From: Hyphomicrobiales bacterium
Lineage (GTDB): Bacteria > Pseudomonadota > Alphaproteobacteria > Parvibaculales > Parvibaculaceae
Length of the DNA: 9,235 bases
Direction: 5' to 3'
Assembly (NCBI GenBank): GCA_015655095.1
Contig: JAATFR010000029.1
Coordinates: 1 to 9,235, forward strand
The notes under the pieces are model-generated. The model did no database searches and was not told where the DNA came from. It saw only the letters and a list, made by a program, of their open reading frames with translations. Below are positions 5,255 through 9,235 of this stretch, in pieces. Within the stretch, counting starts at the first letter, position 1, and the number at the start of each line of letters is the position of its first letter. The translations under genes were made by a program, and so were the position numbers.

Positions 5255-6490
5255 ATGAATCTTGCTCTGAGCGCGCAGGACGAGGCATTTCGTGAAGAAG
5301 TGCTCCGTTTTCTCGATGACAGGCTGACGCCGGCGCTGCGCCGAAACGGCAGCCTGATGACCAGCGTCTACGCCGATCACGACACGATCCGCGAGTGGCA
5401 CAAGGTGCTTTATGAAAAAGGCTGGTCCGCCCCCGCATGGCCCAAAGCCTGGGGCGGCTGCGACTGGTCCGTGGTGCAGCACTATATTTTTTCCAGCGAA
5501 TTCTCCCGGGCGGGCGCGCCGCCGCTTTCGCCCATGGGCGTCGGCATGTGCGGGCCGGTCCTGATCGGCCACGGCTCGCCTGAACAAAAGGCCTATTATC
5601 TGCCGCGCATCCTTTCGGGCGAGGATTTCTGGTGTCAGGGCTATTCGGAACCCGGGGCCGGATCGGACCTTGCCGCGCTCCAGATGAGCGCGGTGGAGGA
5701 CGGAGACGATTTCATCCTCAACGGCTCGAAGATATGGACCACCCACGCCCAGCACGCCAACCGGCTGTTCAATCTGGTCCGCACCTCGAAAGAGGCCATT
5801 CCACAACGAGGCATCACCTTCCTTCTGATCGACATGGATACGCCCGGCATCAAGGTCGAGCCCCTCATCATGCTGTCGGGCGAGCATATCCAGAACCAGA
5901 TATTCTTCACCGATGTCCGTGTTCCCAAGAAGAATGTGGTGGGGCGCATCGGCGAGGGCTGGACGGTGGCCAAATATCTGCTGGAATTCGAGCGTGGCGG
6001 CCATGCCTATGCGCCTGGCCTGCATGTCCGTCTCGACCGGATTCGCGCGATTGCCTCACATGAAATGCTCGGCACCGGCGTGCGCCTGATCGACGATCCG
6101 GCCTTCGCCGCCAAGCTTGACGAGGCCCGCATCGAGATCACCGCCCTTGAGTTCACCGAGCACCGGATCATGTCCGCCCTCAGCCACGGGGAAGCGCCGG
6201 GCACGCAGGGCTCGCTGCTGAAGACGCGCGGCACGGAAACAAGCCAGCGTCTGACCGAACTCGCCATCGAGGCGGTCGGCTGCTACGCAGCTCCATTCCA
6301 GCCGCAGGCGACGCGACCCGGCGGACCGGTGCCTGGCTGGGGCGCCCTCACCGGCAACCAGACGCCCGTAGGCCCTGAATATGCCGTGACCGCCATGCCC
6401 AAATATCTCAACGACCGGGCCGGCTCTATTTATGCCGGCTCCAACGAGATCCAGCGCAACATCATGGCAAAAGCCGTGCTTGGTCTTTGA
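5255..6490 (+). CDS. acyl-CoA dehydrogenase, PimC-like large-subunit type
   Basis: A 411-residue FAD-dependent acyl-CoA dehydrogenase, expected to oxidise an acyl-CoA to the 2,3-enoyl-CoA in the cytoplasm and pass electrons to ETF. Seen: N-terminal helical domain (1-120) with W-P-K-A-W-G-G at 62-68; the family signature WCQGYSEPGAGSD at 126-138; NGSKIWTTHAQHA at 156-168; beta-domain ending near 230; C-terminal helices with YAGSNEIQRNIMAK at 393-406. In MCAD-type enzymes the catalytic Glu precedes the Gly of this last motif; here it is Ala394. Glu246 in FERGG aligns with the helix-G position used by isovaleryl-CoA dehydrogenase-type enzymes and is the likely base. Overall it most resembles pimeloyl-CoA dehydrogenase large subunits, but no small-subunit gene lies beside it. 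GGGAGGGG at 5243-5250 supports the start. It is followed 33 bases later by a nitroreductase, probably one operon. Substrate not determinable. Confidence 0.93.
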   Translation: MNLALSAQDEAFREEVLRFLDDRLTPALRRNGSLMTSVYADHDTIREWHKVLYEKGWSAPAWPKAWGGCDWSVVQHYIFSSEFSRAGAPPLSPMGVGMCGPVLIGHGSPEQKAYYLPRILSGEDFWCQGYSEPGAGSDLAALQMSAVEDGDDFILNGSKIWTTHAQHANRLFNLVRTSKEAIPQRGITFLLIDMDTPGIKVEPLIMLSGEHIQNQIFFTDVRVPKKNVVGRIGEGWTVAKYLLEFERGGHAYAPGLHVRLDRIRAIASHEMLGTGVRLIDDPAFAAKLDEARIEITALEFTEHRIMSALSHGEAPGTQGSLLKTRGTETSQRLTELAIEAVGCYAAPFQPQATRPGGPVPGWGALTGNQTPVGPEYAVTAMPKYLNDRAGSIYAGSNEIQRNIMAKAVLGL

Positions 6491-6523
6491 CATCGCGATA
6501 CTGATAGACCGGAACCCTGTCCC

Positions 6524-7192
6524 ATGAATATCGATGACGCCATCCGTAACCGCATTTCTGCCCGCGCCTTCAAACCAACGCCTGTTCCGCTTGAACTGAT
6601 CACCGAAATACTGGAACTTGCGCGCCGGTCACCCTCCGGCACCAACATCCAGCCATGGCATGTCCATGTTGTCGCCGGGGATGTCCGGGCCCGCCTTGAA
6701 GCCGAAGTGCTCGCCCATCGTGAAACCCACCCGGACGATGCGGTGGCTGAGTTTCCCCGCACCTCCAAGCGAAAGGAGCCCTATACGTCGCGGATGCGCA
6801 CACTCGGCAAAGCGATGTACGGGCTGCTCGGCATTGCCAAGGGCGATCAGGCGGCCAACTGGCATCAATGGGGCCGCAACTATGCGTTCTTCGACGCCCC
6901 GGTGGGACTCATTTTCACCATCGACAAAGACCTCGACGCCATGAGCTTCCTCGACATCGGCATGTTCATGCAATCGATCATGCTGGCAGCGAAGGCGCGC
7001 GGCCTCGACACCTGCGCCCAGGGCGCGTGGAACAATTACTGGAGCGTGACACGGCGGGTGCTCAATGTGCCGGACGACCGCTATGTGATCTGTGGCATGT
7101 CACTGGGGTATGCGGATGAAAACGAGCCAGTGAACGGGCTGATCGCCGGACGCGAACCCCTGCCGGCGATCGCAACCTTTCACGGCTTCTAG
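6524..7192 (+). CDS. FMN-dependent nitroreductase family protein
   Basis: A 222-residue cytoplasmic flavoprotein of the nitroreductase family, usually a homodimer using FMN and NAD(P)H. Seen: the N-terminal FMN-phosphate motif R-x-S-x-R at 10-14; SPSGTNIQPWHVHVV at 36-50, where Ser, Asn and Gln line the flavin; the GLDTCAQGAW segment at 160-169; and GMSLGYADENEPVN at 191-204 near the C-terminus, typical of the family. Residues 75-115 form a longer insert with basic residues that could shape the active site. The natural substrate is often not a nitro compound (quinones, enones and other electron-poor compounds are also reduced), so the name gives only the fold. It follows the acyl-CoA dehydrogenase at 33 bases with a weak GGAA site nine bases before the ATG, so it is likely co-transcribed. 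It ends five bases before a convergent gene. Confidence 0.92.
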   Translation: MNIDDAIRNRISARAFKPTPVPLELITEILELARRSPSGTNIQPWHVHVVAGDVRARLEAEVLAHRETHPDDAVAEFPRTSKRKEPYTSRMRTLGKAMYGLLGIAKGDQAANWHQWGRNYAFFDAPVGLIFTIDKDLDAMSFLDIGMFMQSIMLAAKARGLDTCAQGAWNNYWSVTRRVLNVPDDRYVICGMSLGYADENEPVNGLIAGREPLPAIATFHGF

Positions 7193-7197
7193 TCTGG

Positions 7198-7572
7198 TTA
7201 TCGAGGCGCCGGCAAGGCCGAAGCATCGGGCCGGTCGGCGGGTGACACCCACCCGTTTGACCAGCGCTCGGTTATGCTGCCATCCGCGGGCTGCACCGCC
7301 TCCGGCTCCGCGTTTGTGGCCGGAGCAAACTCGGCGATGAAGGGGCGTGGATTGACAAGAAGCGGCGCATAGGGCCCGCCAAGAGAATCGATCAGCCCCG
7401 CCCCGCCCATCTGGCTGGCCGTAATGAGATCAGGCGTTGCAAGTGCCGCCCCGGCAGCACCGCCTGCGGAATTCGTTGTATCGCTATTGGCGGCAAAACC
7501 CGGCAGCACACCGGCCACCACCAGCGGACAGCACAGGATCAGGGGCCTTAATATGTGAAATATCGACATCAT
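7198..7572 (-). CDS. small exported protein of unknown function
   Basis: A 124-residue protein that I do not recognise. Residues 1-27 form a clear signal peptide (His/Arg near the start, hydrophobic core with two Cys, cleavage near Gly-Phe-Ala-Ala), so the mature protein of about 97 residues is probably periplasmic. The rest is rich in Ala, Pro, Gly and Ser, with no helix repeat, barrel pattern or conserved Cys; it looks largely unstructured, apart from a stretch around 60-85 containing GGPYAPLLVNPRPFIAEF. AGGAAGG at 7576-7582 is only three bases from the first ATG (7572) but six from the second (7569), so translation may start at 7569. It is 81 bases downstream of the GGDEF/EAL gene on the same strand and may be read from that transcript. 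A signal peptide, a good ribosome site and no overlap with neighbours support a real gene. Confidence 0.6.
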   Translation of the reverse strand: MMSIFHILRPLILCCPLVVAGVLPGFAANSDTTNSAGGAAGAALATPDLITASQMGGAGLIDSLGGPYAPLLVNPRPFIAEFAPATNAEPEAVQPADGSITERWSNGWVSPADRPDASALPAPR

Positions 7573-7589
7573 GATCCTTCCTTGATTAA

Positions 7590-7603
7590 ACAGGAAAGCC
7601 TGT
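7590..7603 (-). terminator. weak hairpin between the GGDEF/EAL gene and the small exported gene
   Basis: On the minus strand ACAGG and CCTGT pair around a 4-base loop and are followed by TTTAATC. The stem is only 5 bp and the T run three bases, so it might slow transcription at most. It sits just before the ribosome site of the next gene. Confidence 0.2.
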
Positions 7604-7653
7604 CATTTCTAGCCCCTTGCGAAAGATATCCCAAAGCAGGGTCCTCAGAAATT

Positions 7654-9235
7654 TTATTCATCCCCGCTTGGCAAGCCCAGGGCCTCCACCCATTCAATCA
7701 GGTGGTTGGGCAACATAGGCCGGGCAAAGAGATAGCCCTGCGCCAGCATGCAGCCATGGTCGCGCAGAAATGCAGCCTGGACCGCGGATTCCACGCCTTC
7801 CGCAATCACCTCGATCCCCATGCCCTGAGCCATGCCAATGATCGTAGGCGTCAGGGAGGCGTTTGAACTATCCTCAGGCAGGCCATCAACAAAGGATTTA
7901 TCGATCTTGATCATGTCGATGGAGAAGCGCTTGAGATAGCTGAGCGAGGAGTAGCCGGTGCCGAAATCGTCGAGCGAGATACGGACACCGATCGCCTTCA
8001 GCCGGTCGATCTCGTCGGCGGCACTAGGTTCAACCAGCATACGCTCGACCAGTTCAATCTCGATCATGTCAGGCGGTATGCCGCTTTCCGCCAGAAACTC
8101 CGCAAGCGCGTTGGAAACCCGGCTGTCCAGCAATTGTCTGGAAGAAACGTTCACTGATATGCGCCGGAGAAATCCCAGTTCCTGCCGCCATTTCACCATC
8201 TGCTCGCAGACGGTGCGCAGAACCCATGTCCCGATGGTCAGAATTGAACCGCTCGCCTCGGCAATCGGGATGAACTCCTGAGGCCCCACATCCCCAAAAT
8301 AGGGGTGCCGCCAGCGCAACAATGCTTCCGCCCCGACCATCTCGCCCGTCTCAAGGTGTACCTGCGGCTGATAGAGCAGATACAGCTCCTTGTTTACGAC
8401 CGCATTGAACAGGTCCTGCGACAGCGTTTCCTGACGCGAGACGAGCTGGTTGGCATTATCGAAATAAAAGCGATAGCGGTTCTTGCCCTGAGACTTTGCC
8501 GCCAGCATTGACTTGCGCGCATGGGCCAGCAACTCCCCTATTTCCTTGCCATCATCGGGAAAGATCGCGATGCCGATGCTGACGCCGATATGAAGCTCAT
8601 TCAGCCCCGGCAGCAATGGCCGGGCCATGACGTCAATGAGCCGGCGCGCAAGCGTCGCCACATTCGAAACCGATGACGCGCCTGAAACCAGAATGCCGAA
8701 TTCGTCCTCAGTCAGCCGGGCAATCATATCGGTCTGGCGGATAGCGCTCTCGAAACGCCGCGCTGCTTTCACCAGCGCAGCATTGCCCCCCCTCGTGCCA
8801 AGCAGCTTGTTCACTTCGGACAGGAAATCCAGATCAAGGTAGAGCACCGCCATATGCCCATCTTCCCGGCTCGCTCCCACCAGCGCCGAATAGCCCCAGT
8901 CCATGAACATCGCCCTGTTCGGCAATCCGGTGAGTTCATCTCTGCTCTTGTTTTTGGAAAGTTCAAGATTCAATCTGCGGCGGGCGCCAAGAGAGCGGTT
9001 CATCAGCACAAAGGCGGTGACAAGACCCGCAACAACCCCAAGCGAAAGAGTTATCATGAGGGAAATACTGCCACCCGCTCGGCGTTCGGACTGCTCGAGA
9101 AGAACCTCCAGCTCCCGTCCCCTGCGCAGCTTCATGGCGGAGAGAAGCATGCGTAATTCGTCCATTTCCTTGCGCCCGGCCCCCGCACCCAGCAATGTTA
9201 TCGCTCCTTGATTATTGCCGATCTGGGCCAGCTCC
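7654..9235 (-). CDS. membrane GGDEF/EAL protein with CHASE3-like sensor end, likely c-di-GMP phosphodiesterase, N-terminus outside window
   Basis: The frame is open to the right edge, so the TTG at 9195 is not taken as the start. Numbering from that TTG as 1: residues 8-40 resemble the end of a CHASE3 periplasmic sensor domain (G-x-G-R-K-E-M-D-E-L-R); a membrane helix spans 45-64; a GGDEF domain covers about 85-245 and an EAL domain 255-510. The GGDEF signature reads TEDEF (162-166), so both Gly are lost and cyclase activity is doubtful; the RxxD inhibitory-site motif (R153, D156) is kept. The EAL domain has EAL (290-292), NVS (349-351), ELVE (381-384), DDFGTGYSSL (409-418), KIDKSFV (430-436) and EGVES (466-470), all positions expected for metal and c-di-GMP binding. 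Inferred: a phosphodiesterase hydrolysing c-di-GMP to pGpG, tuned by the sensor and the inactive GGDEF domain, affecting motility or biofilm state. Confidence 0.93.
   Translation of the reverse strand, partial: ELAQIGNNQGAITLLGAGAGRKEMDELRMLLSAMKLRRGRELEVLLEQSERRAGGSISLMITLSLGVVAGLVTAFVLMNRSLGARRRLNLELSKNKSRDELTGLPNRAMFMDWGYSALVGASREDGHMAVLYLDLDFLSEVNKLLGTRGGNAALVKAARRFESAIRQTDMIARLTEDEFGILVSGASSVSNVATLARRLIDVMARPLLPGLNELHIGVSIGIAIFPDDGKEIGELLAHARKSMLAAKSQGKNRYRFYFDNANQLVSRQETLSQDLFNAVVNKELYLLYQPQVHLETGEMVGAEALLRWRHPYFGDVGPQEFIPIAEASGSILTIGTWVLRTVCEQMVKWRQELGFLRRISVNVSSRQLLDSRVSNALAEFLAESGIPPDMIEIELVERMLVEPSAADEIDRLKAIGVRISLDDFGTGYSSLSYLKRFSIDMIKIDKSFVDGLPEDSSNASLTPTIIGMAQGMGIEVIAEGVESAVQAAFLRDHGCMLAQGYLFARPMLPNHLIEWVEALGLPSGDE

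Noticed and set aside
5129..6025. Long open frame of 298 codons on the minus strand opposite the acyl-CoA dehydrogenase
   Set aside because: It is a mirror of a high-GC coding region with no recognisable domains; the plus-strand gene has clear family motifs over the same bases.

Overview
The window looks like a chromosomal segment of an alphaproteobacterium. The clearest lineage marker is a 41-residue, cysteine-free ribosomal protein bL36 of the alphaproteobacterial type. The high-GC coding style and the neighbours (an alpha/beta hydrolase, an acyl-CoA dehydrogenase of the PimC-like large-subunit type, a GGDEF/EAL protein) agree with this. The order or genus cannot be fixed from the sequence alone.

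Layout. Positions 1-389 (minus) hold the N-terminal part of an exported tetratricopeptide-repeat protein that runs off the left edge. A clean intrinsic terminator (426-451) separates it from rpmJ (489-614, minus), which has a good sigma70-type promoter at 720-748. An alpha/beta hydrolase follows on the plus strand (927-1919) and ends in a strong stem-loop containing its stop codon. From 1958 to 5061 all genes are on the minus strand: an intact small outer-membrane beta-barrel protein (1958-2560), a decayed stretch (2729-3537), and an intact 12-helix MFS transporter (3709-5061). Divergent from the transporter, an acyl-CoA dehydrogenase (5255-6490) and an FMN nitroreductase (6524-7192) form a likely two-gene operon. 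A small exported protein of unknown function (7198-7572) and a membrane GGDEF/EAL protein open at the right edge (7654-9235) lie on the minus strand.

The most notable structure is in 2127-4012. The decayed stretch is not random sequence. It is a truncated, frameshifted copy of the barrel gene joined to a truncated, frameshifted copy of the 3' end of the MFS gene. The order (full MFS, partial barrel, partial MFS, full barrel) is what one tandem duplication would give, with one breakpoint inside the MFS gene and the other inside the barrel gene. The partial barrel copy also carries a second, internal repeat of about 95 bp. The spacers here are much more AT-rich than the flanking genes.

Other points: the GGDEF/EAL protein has a degenerate GGDEF signature but retains an RxxD motif and all recognisable EAL catalytic motifs, so it is probably a c-di-GMP phosphodiesterase. 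The acyl-CoA dehydrogenase lacks the MCAD-type C-terminal glutamate and probably uses an upstream one. I see no CRISPR array, tRNA, rRNA, transposase or phage gene, and no clearly new multi-gene system.
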